Source: Alphaproteobacteria bacterium (GTDB lineage: Bacteria > Pseudomonadota > Alphaproteobacteria > Micavibrionales > Micavibrionaceae). From it: DNA of 64,000 nucleotides. The number at the start of each line of letters is the position of its first letter. Position 1 is the first letter of the stretch. Positions 51,760 to 60,524 of the stretch are shown piece by piece. The DNA lies in assembly GCA_021776025.1 (NCBI GenBank), contig JAJFGR010000012.1, positions 124,001-188,000 on the forward strand, given 5' to 3'. Both the position numbers and the translations under genes were made by a program. Under the pieces are notes generated by a model, which was not told the DNA's origin, made no database searches, and saw only the letters and a list, made by a program, of their open reading frames with translations.

Positions 51760-53661
51760 ATGAAATACATAATTGCCGCGCTTTTTTGTTTGTTTTGCAG
51801 CACGCCTGCCTATGCACAAGACGCTCCTGAAGGAGACACACCTGAAGCGCTTCAGGTTATAGCAGACAAAGCCTTTGAAGTTATTGAAGGTGGTGACAAA
51901 GAAGGCGCAGATGCTCCAAAAGCTATGCATGCGGTCGCTCTTCACGGTTCTCCCAAGTACGGCCCGGATTTCACCCATGTTGAGTATGTGAACGTCAACG
52001 CTCCGAAAGGCGGGACGCTTAAGCTTAATGCGATCGGCAGCTTTGACTCGCTCAATCCGTTTATTGTGAAAGGCTCCCCCGCGGCGGGCCTGCAATTCAT
52101 CCGCTCGGGTCTTGTTTATGAAAGCCTGATGCAAAATTCATGGGATGAGCCTTTTACGCTGTATGGCGTTTTGGCGGAAAGTATTGAAGTGCCGGAAGAC
52201 CGTTCATGGGTGGCGTTTAATATCCGCCCTGAGGCCAAATGGGCAGACGGCAAGCCCATCACGGCAGAAGATGTGGTGTGGACGTTTGAGACGCTCAAGA
52301 ATGAAGGCCAGCCGTTTTTCAAAGCCTATTACGGGGATGTAGAGCATGCCGAAGCGCTCTCTGACAAACGCGTTAAGTTCACCTTCAAAGTTGCGGGTAA
52401 CATCGAACTGCCGCTGATCATCGCGGAAATGTCGATCCTGCCGAAACATTACTGGACGCAAGAGGGCCGGAAGTTCAACCAAACCTCTCTCGATGCGCCG
52501 TTAGGCAGCGGGCCTTATAAAATTGGTAAGGTCGAAGCGGGCCGGCAAGTTGAATATGTTCGCCGCGATGATTGGTGGGGCAAAGACCTGCCGTTCTTCA
52601 AAGGGTTTTATAATTTCGATCGCATTACTTACGATTATTACCGCGACAGCAATGTTGCGCTGGAGGCATTTTTATCCGGTGAGTTTGATGTGCAGATTGA
52701 AAACACCGCCAAACTCTGGGCCACGGCCTATGACGCTGCGCCCGTTAATGATGGCCGCATTGCCAAGGAAGAGATTGAAAATGCCCGGCCAGCAGGCATG
52801 CAGGGTTTTATCTATAATATTCGCCGCGATGTGTTTAAAGACCCCATTGTACGTGAAGCGCTGGCTTATGCCTTTGATTTTGAATGGTCGAACAAGCAGT
52901 TTGCCTATGGCACCTATACACGCACAGACAGCTATTACGAGAATTCGGAGCTGGCCTCCACTGGTTTACCAAAAGGCAAAGAGCTAGAGCTTTTAGAGCG
53001 TTTTAAGAATCAAATTCCGGCAGATGTTTTTACCGAAACATATGCGCCGCCTGTGACTAATGGCTCAGGCAATAACCGCGAAAACCTACGCACAGCGATG
53101 AAAATGCTGGATGAGGCCGGGTGGGTGCTGGGCGCGGACGGCATTCGCTCCAAAGACGGTGTGCGGCTGGAATTTGAAATCGTTGATGCCAACCCGCAAT
53201 TTGAGCGCTGGACCCTGCCCTTTATCAAAAACTTGGCGCGCATTGGCGTGAAAGCGAATTTCCGCGTCGTAGACAGCGCGCAATACCAAAACCGCATGAA
53301 CGCGTTTGATTTCGATATGACGATCACCGCTTTTGGCCAGTCAAATTCACCGGGGAATGAGCAGCGTGATTTCTGGGGTAGTGAAAAAGCCGCCATCGAA
53401 GGGTCGCGCAATTATATCGGCATTGAAAGCCCGGCGCTGGATACACTGATTGAGGAGTTGGTGCAAACGAGCAGTCGCGAAGATTTGGTGACGGTCGTTC
53501 GCGCGATGGATCGCATCCTGCTGCACGGGCATTATGTGATCCCGATGTGGCATTACCCGAAATGGCGAATTGCGCATTGGAGCTACATTAAGCGCCCCGA
53601 TCCGCTGTCGGATATCAGCCCTTTGATTTCCTATACATGGTGGGCGAAAGAGGCTGAATAA
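51760..53661 (+). CDS. yejA: Peptide ABC transporter substrate-binding protein YejA-like
   Basis: A 633-aa periplasmic solute-binding protein of family 5, the type that binds peptides. The signal peptide (MKYIIAALFCLFCSTPAYAQ) is followed by AHGSPKY-like HGSPKYGPDFTHVEYVNVNA, PKGGTLKLNAIGSFDSLNPF and WAVF-type WVAFNIRPEAKWADGKPITA. The C terminus (PMWHYPKWRIAHWSYIKR) is typical of YejA. Its partner permeases yejB and yejE are at 56627 and 58077, separated from it by unrelated genes. It lies 78 bases after the TipF-like gene, on the same strand. Confidence 0.9.
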   Translation: MKYIIAALFCLFCSTPAYAQDAPEGDTPEALQVIADKAFEVIEGGDKEGADAPKAMHAVALHGSPKYGPDFTHVEYVNVNAPKGGTLKLNAIGSFDSLNPFIVKGSPAAGLQFIRSGLVYESLMQNSWDEPFTLYGVLAESIEVPEDRSWVAFNIRPEAKWADGKPITAEDVVWTFETLKNEGQPFFKAYYGDVEHAEALSDKRVKFTFKVAGNIELPLIIAEMSILPKHYWTQEGRKFNQTSLDAPLGSGPYKIGKVEAGRQVEYVRRDDWWGKDLPFFKGFYNFDRITYDYYRDSNVALEAFLSGEFDVQIENTAKLWATAYDAAPVNDGRIAKEEIENARPAGMQGFIYNIRRDVFKDPIVREALAYAFDFEWSNKQFAYGTYTRTDSYYENSELASTGLPKGKELELLERFKNQIPADVFTETYAPPVTNGSGNNRENLRTAMKMLDEAGWVLGADGIRSKDGVRLEFEIVDANPQFERWTLPFIKNLARIGVKANFRVVDSAQYQNRMNAFDFDMTITAFGQSNSPGNEQRDFWGSEKAAIEGSRNYIGIESPALDTLIEELVQTSSREDLVTVVRAMDRILLHGHYVIPMWHYPKWRIAHWSYIKRPDPLSDISPLISYTWWAKEAE

Positions 53662-54450
53662 ATGAAGATCGCCATTGCCATACCGGCGCGTTACGCCTCC
53701 ACCAGATTTCCCGGTAAGCCGCTGGAGAAAATCGGCGGGCAGAGTATGCTTAGCCGGGTTGTTGAACTGGCGCGCAGCATCGGTGATGTCGATATTTTTG
53801 TCACCACCGAAGATAAACGCATTGCCGATCACGCAGCCGAGCTGGGCGTGGAATGTATTATTACCCCCGCCAGTTGCCCAACGGGTTCGGACCGCGTGCT
53901 TTCCGCCCTGCGCCAGATGGATGAGTGGCCGGATTTTGTTATTAATTTGCAAGGCGATGCGCCCTTTACGCCCCCATCCGTTATCAATGCTTTGATCAAA
54001 GCATTTCAAGATAACCCGAGCGCGGAAGTGGTCACGCCAGTTCATCAGCTCAGCTGGGATGATCTGGACCGGCTGCGCGAAGCGAAGAAAACAACGCCGT
54101 TTAGCGGCACAACTGCGATTGTTGATGAAGAGGGCCAAGCGCTGTGGTTTTCGAAAAACATCTTGCCCGCCATTCGAAAAGAGGAAGAACTGCGCGGAGA
54201 CAGCAAGCTTTCCCCTGTGCATCAGCATATGGGACTTTACGGTTTTCGCACCGATATTCTGGAGAAGTTTTGCGCCCTTCCCCAGGGCGTTTATGAACAG
54301 CTGGAAGGATTAGAACAGCTGCGGATGCTGGAAAATGGGATCAAGGTTACGGCTGTGAAAATTGAGCTGGATAGTGGCCAAATTCAATCGGGCATTGATA
54401 CGCCGGAAGATTTAGAGCGCGCCGAAGCGCGATTGATGGCTGGCGCATGA
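53662..54450 (+). CDS. kdsB: CMP-Kdo synthetase KdsB
   Basis: KdsB activates Kdo with CTP for lipopolysaccharide core synthesis. The 262-aa protein has the nucleotide-binding signature IPARYASTRFPGKPL, the catalytic region VINLQGDAPF and the substrate region HQHMGLYGFRTDIL. The length is slightly above the usual 245-250 aa. The start follows the yejA stop directly (TGAATAAATG), so it may be co-transcribed with yejA. Confidence 0.94.
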   Translation: MKIAIAIPARYASTRFPGKPLEKIGGQSMLSRVVELARSIGDVDIFVTTEDKRIADHAAELGVECIITPASCPTGSDRVLSALRQMDEWPDFVINLQGDAPFTPPSVINALIKAFQDNPSAEVVTPVHQLSWDDLDRLREAKKTTPFSGTTAIVDEEGQALWFSKNILPAIRKEEELRGDSKLSPVHQHMGLYGFRTDILEKFCALPQGVYEQLEGLEQLRMLENGIKVTAVKIELDSGQIQSGIDTPEDLERAEARLMAGA

Positions 54451-55064
54451 CGACACTGATCATCGCTCGACACGGCAATACATTCGGCCCTGATGATACT
54501 CCCACCCGCGTGGGCGCACGGACAGATCTACCGCTCGTTGAAAAGGGGCGTGAGCAAGCCGAAGCGATTGGCAAATACCTCAATCAAAACAGGCTGATCC
54601 CAGATGTTATTTATACATCACATTTAAAACGCACGATTGAAACGGCGGAGATTGCCGTTAAAGCCTCGGGCGTTACAAACCCGACATATCAGTTGGATAT
54701 GTTTAACGAGATTGATTACGGCCCCGACGAGAACAAGCCCGAGGACGAAGTGATTGCACGGATTGGCGAGCAAGCGATCAAAGATTGGGATGAGCATGCG
54801 ACCGTGCCGAATGGGTGGCTTATTAATCCTGATGACATTATTCGAGGGTGGAAAGATTTTGCCGACCAAGTTTGTGCGCATAATGACAATGAAACCGTGC
54901 TGGTGGTGACCTCAAACGGCATCGCCCGCTTCGCCCCGTATATTACCGGGGACTTTGAAGGCTTCACCGCCAATCACAACATCAAGCTCTCCACCGGGGC
55001 TTTGGCGATTCTCAAGCATGAGGATGGGCAGTGGCACGCGGAAAAATGGAATATTCGCCCTTAA
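54447..55064 (+). CDS. Histidine phosphatase (phosphoglycerate mutase-like) protein
   Basis: A 205-aa protein with the family RHG motif (IIARHGNTFGPDDTPTRVGA) and the substrate-region DVIYTSHLKRTIETAEI. The usual C-terminal catalytic His (normally in a VSHG-type loop) is replaced by Asn (VVTSNGIARFAPYI), so activity is uncertain. The start overlaps the kdsB stop (ATGA), suggesting coupling. Substrate unknown. Confidence 0.82.
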   Translation: MTTLIIARHGNTFGPDDTPTRVGARTDLPLVEKGREQAEAIGKYLNQNRLIPDVIYTSHLKRTIETAEIAVKASGVTNPTYQLDMFNEIDYGPDENKPEDEVIARIGEQAIKDWDEHATVPNGWLINPDDIIRGWKDFADQVCAHNDNETVLVVTSNGIARFAPYITGDFEGFTANHNIKLSTGALAILKHEDGQWHAEKWNIRP

Positions 55065-55135
55065 GTTCATTGACATAACCTAAAATATATCAGATAGTCT
55101 CCAACCTATAGAAAACCGGATATAATTATTAAGCT

Positions 55136-56542
55136 ATGTCAGCACATCGCCGCGAGACAATCGAAGCAGATCAGAAATTACAGCGAATGCTAAAAAATGG
55201 CCTTCCTCTGTACCACTTCACGTCAAATTCAACTTCTATACGTCATTTGTCATGGATGGGCGCAAGCACGCCCAACGTCCCTATTGTGCGGAGCATGAAT
55301 GATTATCAACGTAATCCTGGTGAAAGCACGATTGTGACAACAGTAAGTCCTGTTGATTTTGTTGCCTTTCAGGCGTACGCACAACAATCTGGACAACAGC
55401 TACCGGACATTCACACTATGTCTTCCATGCAATTTCACCGACAGGCACAATCAAACGATCTTCCCTTTAAACAACAAGATAAAGCCGCAATCTTCATCAC
55501 TTTCGCAGCTAAATGTGAACAAGACCCCGGATGCCTTGTCAGCCTTTCTCCTGCACTTTATGAACGTTTTATAGAAGCTGATCTGCATCAATATAGAAAA
55601 GAGCTCAACACAACATTGGATGCAATTCCATATGCCGCTATACGCCTAACTATATATGATGATAGGCCCTCGTTATATGATGATAGGCCCTCGTTATCCA
55701 AACACCCTAAAGTAAGCCCCGTTGCTTTTGCACGCGCACCGGGTAAAGCAGTCATGCCTTATATTGATGAAAACAGAATTGTTTTCACAAGTGATATGCG
55801 TGTTGCTGCTGTTCCGCCGCATATTGGCGCCGTCTTAAAGGGCGGCTTGTGGTATGAAAAAAATTGGGAAAATTTGTTTGAATCCTCAAACATTAAGGAC
55901 CTTATTAAAAAGGGCCCGCGATTATTTAATGAAATTGCGAAAGGCGAAAAACTGGGGTGGATTTTTAATTGCACAAACAACCGACGAGAGAATGCTTTTG
56001 CCATTATCCCAACTTCTATCGCCAGAAGTAACCTTACGCTTGCGGAAGACGGTTTTATTGAAGGTGTTAGAAGTACCGAGAGCGCTACATCGGCGCATAA
56101 AATGATGGCGCAAGTAAAAACAAATTTTGATACCACATATATCACATTATCGCCCGACACCTATCGCAAACCCAAAGAAAATGGACAGCGGCGAGCACTT
56201 CATGTGGATTTACCTCCCGAACAAAAAACAGCGGTGAGCAATGCATTAGCGGCCAATACATTTCCTTTAGCCGTACAAGGGCGGGCTTATCACTTGGAGG
56301 AACAGCGCCCACTCGAACGTCGACATAGAAGCATTACAGACAGTATGGGCGGGCCCGCCTCTCTTGTTTTTGACGAAGCTGTATCTTTTCAAGTTAGACA
56401 TTCACATCATGACAACTCATCGACATCAACTATGCAGTTCGGACATCAAGCAACCTTAACTCAACTCGTCACACATCAATCCAATCAAGTTATTATTCGC
56501 GCAAATGGTGAAGAGTTTTTATTTAGCGCTGAACATAGCTAA
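55136..56542 (+). CDS. Orphan protein with a 7-residue internal repeat
   Basis: A 468-aa protein that I do not recognise. It has no signal peptide or membrane helix and is His/Gln/Arg-rich. The N terminus contains LPLYHFTSNSTSIRHLSW and the middle has several polar alpha/beta stretches. In-frame YDDRPSL occurs twice in tandem (from a 21-base duplication at 55655-55696). It is AT-rich and stands alone between the phosphatase-like gene and yejB. An effector or toxin role is possible but unsupported. Confidence 0.65.
   Translation: MSAHRRETIEADQKLQRMLKNGLPLYHFTSNSTSIRHLSWMGASTPNVPIVRSMNDYQRNPGESTIVTTVSPVDFVAFQAYAQQSGQQLPDIHTMSSMQFHRQAQSNDLPFKQQDKAAIFITFAAKCEQDPGCLVSLSPALYERFIEADLHQYRKELNTTLDAIPYAAIRLTIYDDRPSLYDDRPSLSKHPKVSPVAFARAPGKAVMPYIDENRIVFTSDMRVAAVPPHIGAVLKGGLWYEKNWENLFESSNIKDLIKKGPRLFNEIAKGEKLGWIFNCTNNRRENAFAIIPTSIARSNLTLAEDGFIEGVRSTESATSAHKMMAQVKTNFDTTYITLSPDTYRKPKENGQRRALHVDLPPEQKTAVSNALAANTFPLAVQGRAYHLEEQRPLERRHRSITDSMGGPASLVFDEAVSFQVRHSHHDNSSTSTMQFGHQATLTQLVTHQSNQVIIRANGEEFLFSAEHS
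55655..55696 (+). repeat. Perfect 21-bp tandem duplication in an orphan gene
   Basis: Two exact copies of a 21-base unit (starting TATGATGATAGG and ending CCTCGTTA) lie head to tail and keep the frame, duplicating YDDRPSL. The perfect identity implies a recent event. Confidence 0.9.
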
Positions 56543-56626
56543 TAATAAATAAACAAGCCCCATAAAAATCTTTACAAAACAACAAACCATATTCAGCTTT
56601 TCTCTATCATCTGATACATAAAGCTT

Positions 56627-57733
56627 ATGGCCGCATATATCCTTAAACGTCTTGCCCTGATGATTCCGACATTGTTCGGGATATTGCTCATCTCATTCGC
56701 AATTGTACAGTTTGTTCCCGGTGGGCCGGTGGAAAAAATGATTGCACAGCTTCAGGGGCATGGCACGGAAGCCACCGCGCGCTTTGGCGGCGGTGCGGGC
56801 GGCGATTCCGGGGCAGGTGCGATGAGCCAGGCCGCAACCGGCCAAGGCGGGAAGTATCGCGGCGCGCAAGGGCTGGACCCTGAATTTATTGCGGAGCTTG
56901 AGGCGCTATATGGGTTCGACAAACCTGCGCCGGAGCGGTTTTGGATTATGCTGAAAAATTATGCGACCTTTGATCTAGGCACGAGTTATTACCGCGATAT
57001 CGGCGTACTTGATCTGGTGCTGGAGAAAATGCCAGTGTCGATTTCACTGGGGCTGTGGTCGACGCTGATTATTTATCTCATCTCTATTCCACTGGGGATT
57101 AAAAAAGCCGTGCGCGATGGGACAAAGTTTGATATCTGGACCAGCGCGGCTATTTTTGTCGGCTATGCCATTCCGTCCTTTATGTTTGCCATTCTTCTGA
57201 TCGTTGTGTTTGCGGGCGGGCGGTATTTCGATTTCTTCCCTTTGCGGGGTCTAACCTCGGACAATTGGGAGGAGATGAATTTCATCCAAGGGGCGCTCGA
57301 TTATATGTGGCATATGGTGCTGCCGATTGCGGCGATGGTGATTTCGGGGTTTGCCTCGCTGACGCTTCTGACCAAAAATTCGTTCCTTGACGAGATTGGT
57401 AAGCAATATGTGCTGACCGCGCGGGCTAAGGGGCTGGGTGAGCGGCAGGTGCTGTACGGGCATGTGTTCCGTAATGCGATGATTATTGTGATTGCCGGGT
57501 TTCCGGCGGCGTTTGTGTCGATTTTCTTTACTGGGGCGCTGTTGATTGAGGTGATTTTCTCACTGGATGGTCTGGGGCTGCTTGGGTATGAGAGCGTGAT
57601 CAATCGCGATTATCCGGTCGTACTCGGCACCTTGTATATATTCGCGCTCATCTCGCTGGTCATGCATCTGATCCGCGATATTGTCTATGTGATGGTCGAT
57701 CCGCGTATCGACTTTGAAGCGAGGGCAACATAA
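56627..57733 (+). CDS. yejB: Peptide ABC transporter permease YejB
   Basis: A 368-aa inner-membrane permease with six predicted helices. The start is typical ([20 protein letters not shown]), then the Gly/Ala-rich periplasmic insert of YejB ([12 protein letters not shown]-like, TATARFGGG). The EAA-type loop [20 protein letters not shown] contacts the ATPase. The C terminus ends in [14 protein letters not shown]. It pairs with yejE; no yejF ATPase is in the window. The 3' end overlaps an antisense PQ-loop gene. Confidence 0.93.
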   Translation: MAAYILKRLALMIPTLFGILLISFAIVQFVPGGPVEKMIAQLQGHGTEATARFGGGAGGDSGAGAMSQAATGQGGKYRGAQGLDPEFIAELEALYGFDKPAPERFWIMLKNYATFDLGTSYYRDIGVLDLVLEKMPVSISLGLWSTLIIYLISIPLGIKKAVRDGTKFDIWTSAAIFVGYAIPSFMFAILLIVVFAGGRYFDFFPLRGLTSDNWEEMNFIQGALDYMWHMVLPIAAMVISGFASLTLLTKNSFLDEIGKQYVLTARAKGLGERQVLYGHVFRNAMIIVIAGFPAAFVSIFFTGALLIEVIFSLDGLGLLGYESVINRDYPVVLGTLYIFALISLVMHLIRDIVYVMVDPRIDFEARAT

Positions 57734-58000
57734 AACTTTGTAAGTCGCTATACTTAAAACCAGCGCATTACAAAAAACACTGGCACTAGAAGTAAGAATG
57801 AACATAAAATCCTGAAGATGAAAGACACCATATGCCAAACTAATTAGGCCACTAATCTGCCACACACCCCAAGCCGTAAAGGAAAAAGATTCCAAACTTT
57901 CTTTGGCTTTTATAACCGAAATGGTTTGAGGAATGAAAGCGCCAACAGCTATGATTGGAACAAGGGCATAAGCAGACATGATGAGGGTATCTAAAATCAT
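57560..58000 (-). CDS. PQ-loop (SemiSWEET-like) membrane protein, antisense to yejB end
   Basis: A 146-aa ORF whose first 90 residues form three membrane helices with a PQ-loop motif ([20 protein letters not shown] and [20 protein letters not shown]), like SemiSWEET or other small PQ-loop transporters. The remaining about 55 residues come from sequence antisense to yejB and look like a non-conserved tail. A SemiSWEET usually ends near residue 90. It sits between yejB and yejE, splitting the permease pair. No clear RBS; an ATG 7 codons later is possible. Confidence 0.7.
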   Translation of the reverse strand: MILDTLIMSAYALVPIIAVGAFIPQTISVIKAKESLESFSFTAWGVWQISGLISLAYGVFHLQDFMFILTSSASVFCNALVLSIATYKVLCCPRFKVDTRIDHHIDNIADQMHDQRDEREYIQGAEYDRIIAIDHALIPKQPQTIQ

Positions 58001-58076
58001 GCAGTATACTATTATGCAAACTAACTTTTATCAAGAATTCACGTGTTTTTCGTTTTTATACAAATAGATAGATGAA

Positions 58077-59096
58077 ATGACCCCAATAACGCAGCGCCGT
58101 CTTGCACAGTTCAAAGCCAACAAACGCGGCTTTTGGTCGTTGTGGCTTTTTCTAGGGCTTTTGGCGCTGGCTTTGAGCGCGGAGTTTATTGCCAATGACA
58201 AGCCGATTTTGATTCAATTTGAAAACCAGCTTTATTTCCCGACCTTCAACAACTACCCCGAAACGGCGTTTGGTGGAGATTTTGAAACGGAGACGGAATA
58301 TCGCGATCCGTATGTGAGCGAGCTGATCGAAAAAGACGGCTGGATGTTTTGGCCGCCTATCCGTTTCACCTATGACTCGATTAATTACAATCTCCCGCAG
58401 CCTGCCCCTTCCCCGCCTACAGGCGAAAATATCTTTGGTACAGACGATCAAGGGCGCGATGTTGCGGCGCGGGTGATTTACGGTTTCCGCATTTCCGTGT
58501 TGTTCGGATTGGCGCTTACCTTTGTCAGCTCGATTATCGGCGTGGCGGCGGGAGCGATGCAGGGCTATTACGGCGGCAAGTTGGATCTGGTGATGCAGCG
58601 CGTGATCGAGATGTGGGCGAGCATGCCAAGCCTGTATATCCTCATCATCTTTTCTTCGATCTTCATCCCGGGTTTCTGGACGCTGCTGGCGATCTTGCTG
58701 CTATTCTCGTGGGTCAGCCTCGTTGATGTCGTGCGGGCGGAATTCCTGCGGGCGCGAAATTTTGATTATGTCCGCGCAGCCCGGGCGCTTGGCGTTTCCA
58801 ACCCTGTGATCATGTGGCGGCATGTGCTGCCCAATGCGATGGTGGCGACGATTACTTTTATGCCGTTTATTTTGACGGGATCGATTACCGCGCTGACTAG
58901 CCTCGATTTTCTAGGGCTTGGCCTGCCGCCGGGGTCGGCTTCGCTTGGGGAATTGCTGGCGCAGGGGAAAAACAACCTGCAAGCGCCGTGGTTGGGGTTG
59001 GCTGCGTTTTTATCCCTTGCCATTATGCTCACACTGCTTACATTCATTGGTGAAGCTGTGCGTGATGCTTTTGATCCGCGTAAAACCACTATGTGA
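58077..59096 (+). CDS. yejE: Peptide ABC transporter permease YejE
   Basis: A 339-aa permease with the YejE-type start (FKANKRGFWSLWLFLGLLAL), a large periplasmic insert (FGGDFETETEYRDPYVSELI), then GTDDQGRDVAARVIYGFRIS and the EAA-type loop EFLRARNFDYVRAARALGVS. The C terminus ends in FIGEAVRDAFDPRK. The stop overlaps the next gene start region. Probably acts with YejB and YejA. Confidence 0.93.
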   Translation: MTPITQRRLAQFKANKRGFWSLWLFLGLLALALSAEFIANDKPILIQFENQLYFPTFNNYPETAFGGDFETETEYRDPYVSELIEKDGWMFWPPIRFTYDSINYNLPQPAPSPPTGENIFGTDDQGRDVAARVIYGFRISVLFGLALTFVSSIIGVAAGAMQGYYGGKLDLVMQRVIEMWASMPSLYILIIFSSIFIPGFWTLLAILLLFSWVSLVDVVRAEFLRARNFDYVRAARALGVSNPVIMWRHVLPNAMVATITFMPFILTGSITALTSLDFLGLGLPPGSASLGELLAQGKNNLQAPWLGLAAFLSLAIMLTLLTFIGEAVRDAFDPRKTTM

Positions 59097-59110
59097 AAGA
59101 CAACCCTTTA

Positions 59111-60313
59111 ATGACCGCCACCATTCGAAACTCTATTGCCGATCTCAAAGATGAGATCGCCGGTTACCGCCGCGCGATGCATAAAAACCCGCAAACGGCT
59201 TATGAAGAGACTTTTGCGTCCGATTTGGTTGCCGAAAAGCTTACGGAATGGGGTATACCGCATGAGCGCGGCATTGCGGTCACAGGCATTGTGGCGACCA
59301 TAGAAGGGGAGCAGAACACATCCGGGCGGGCGGTGGGCCTGCGCGCAGATATGGATGCGCTGGACATTCTGGAGGAAAACAACAAGCCCTATGTTTCGAA
59401 AACGCCCGGAAAGATGCATGGCTGCGGACATGACGGGCATACGGCGATGCTGCTTGGTGCGGCAAAATATCTATCCGAAAACCGCAATTTCAACGGCAAG
59501 GTGCATTTGATTTTTCAGCCTGCCGAGGAAGGGTTTGGCGGGGCGCATAAAATGATCGAGGAAAAGCTGTTTGAACGCTTTCCGTGCGATTCCGTTTATG
59601 GCCTGCATAACTGGCCGAGAATACCGCGCGGTCAGATTTCTACGCGGCCCGGTCCTGTTATGGCCGCGGCAGATCGGTTTGACATTACCATCACCGGTAA
59701 AGGCGGCCACGCGGCGATGCCGCATAAAACCATTGATCCTGTTATTATTGGTTCAAAGCTTGTTACGGTTTTGCAAACACTGACCAGTCGTAGCGCCGAT
59801 CCGCTCGATTCCGTTGTCATATCTGTCACCAATTTCAATGCGGGTACCGGCGCGTTTAACGTTATCCCAGACACTGCCGAATTGAACGGCACGCTACGGA
59901 CATTTGATCCGGACACGCGCACAGAAATGATCAAGCGCATTCAGGACATGACCAGCGCCACAGCTTCTTTGTTTGAAGCCAGCGCATCGTGCGAATTTAT
60001 GGAAGGCGGGTATGACCCTACCGTCAATACGCCGGATGAAACAGCGCAATGCGCAGAAATAGCCAAATCTATATTTGGCGAGGAGAACGTTAAAACGGAT
60101 ATGGCGCCTAGTATGGGCGCGGAAGATTTCGGCGCTATGCTACAAGAGGTTCCGGGGTGCTATATCTGGATGGGCCAAGGGGAAGAAGACCCAAGCTCCA
60201 ACCACAACGAAAGCCTGCATACCCCGCGCTATGACTTCAATGACGAGATTATCCCGCAAGGCATTGAATATTGGGTCCGGGTGGTTGAAAGCATACTCCC
60301 TGTTGAAAAATAA
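59111..60313 (+). CDS. M20 family amidohydrolase (hippurate/N-acyl amino acid hydrolase)
   Basis: A 400-aa metallo-hydrolase of the M20D type that cleaves N-acyl amino acids. Metal ligands are visible in MHGCGHDGHTAMLLGAAKYL, IFQPAEEGFGGAHKMI and SVYGLHNWPRIPRGQI; the dimerisation domain follows (GKGGHAAMPHKTIDPV). The ATG at 59111 is used. A GTG at 59093, overlapping the yejE stop, would add six residues and is an alternative. It could process peptides or amino acids imported by the Yej system. Confidence 0.88.
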   Translation: MTATIRNSIADLKDEIAGYRRAMHKNPQTAYEETFASDLVAEKLTEWGIPHERGIAVTGIVATIEGEQNTSGRAVGLRADMDALDILEENNKPYVSKTPGKMHGCGHDGHTAMLLGAAKYLSENRNFNGKVHLIFQPAEEGFGGAHKMIEEKLFERFPCDSVYGLHNWPRIPRGQISTRPGPVMAAADRFDITITGKGGHAAMPHKTIDPVIIGSKLVTVLQTLTSRSADPLDSVVISVTNFNAGTGAFNVIPDTAELNGTLRTFDPDTRTEMIKRIQDMTSATASLFEASASCEFMEGGYDPTVNTPDETAQCAEIAKSIFGEENVKTDMAPSMGAEDFGAMLQEVPGCYIWMGQGEEDPSSNHNESLHTPRYDFNDEIIPQGIEYWVRVVESILPVEK

Positions 60314-60315
60314 AT

Positions 60316-60345
60316 TTGACAAGCGAGCGCTGGTAGACCTATAAA
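60316..60345 (+). promoter_or_regulatory. Sigma-70 promoter of the arg-type operon
   Basis: A perfect TTGACA, an 18-base spacer and TATAAA. The predicted start is near 60352, exactly at the ATG of the short leader peptide, so the message would be leaderless. This is the best promoter match in the window. Confidence 0.75.
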
Positions 60346-60351
60346 ACGGAT

Positions 60352-60399
60352 ATGAACAAGATCGTAGAAACTTTCTGCCCACGACGACGCCCTCGCTAA
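60352..60399 (+). CDS. Putative leaderless arginine leader peptide
   Basis: A 15-codon ORF encoding MNKIVETFCPRRRPR, with four Arg codons (CGA CGA CGC and, after Pro, CGC) directly before the stop. There is no room for an RBS because the predicted transcript begins at its ATG. Leaderless attenuator peptides are known in alphaproteobacteria (trpL of Sinorhizobium). Arg-rich ends are expected if ribosome stalling senses arginine. A hairpin overlapping these codons follows, and argC/B/D-like genes lie downstream. Confidence 0.65.
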   Translation: MNKIVETFCPRRRPR

Positions 60400-60430
60400 T
60401 CCATCCGATTAAGCGGGCATTTCTTGTTGC
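60389..60430 (+). terminator. Attenuator-like hairpin overlapping the Arg codons
   Basis: GCCC and GCTAAT (with a TC bulge) pair with ATT and AGCGGGC (one bulged A), giving about 10 bp around a CCATCCG loop, followed by ATTTCTTGTT. The 5' arm overlaps the last Arg codon and the stop of the leader peptide, so a ribosome stalled on the Arg codons would block the hairpin. The U-run is weak. Confidence 0.5.
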
Positions 60431-60524
60431 CTAAAACCTTTCCGAAATTTGAACGCTTAATTGGACTCTTGAATAAGATACCAAAGAGTTGCATTGTGTT
60501 TAAACCCTTAAGAAGCTTAGAGAA

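Noticed and set aside
53347-54228. A 293-codon minus-strand ORF across yejA and kdsB
   Set aside because: Both plus-strand genes have clear family motifs; the minus frame has none.
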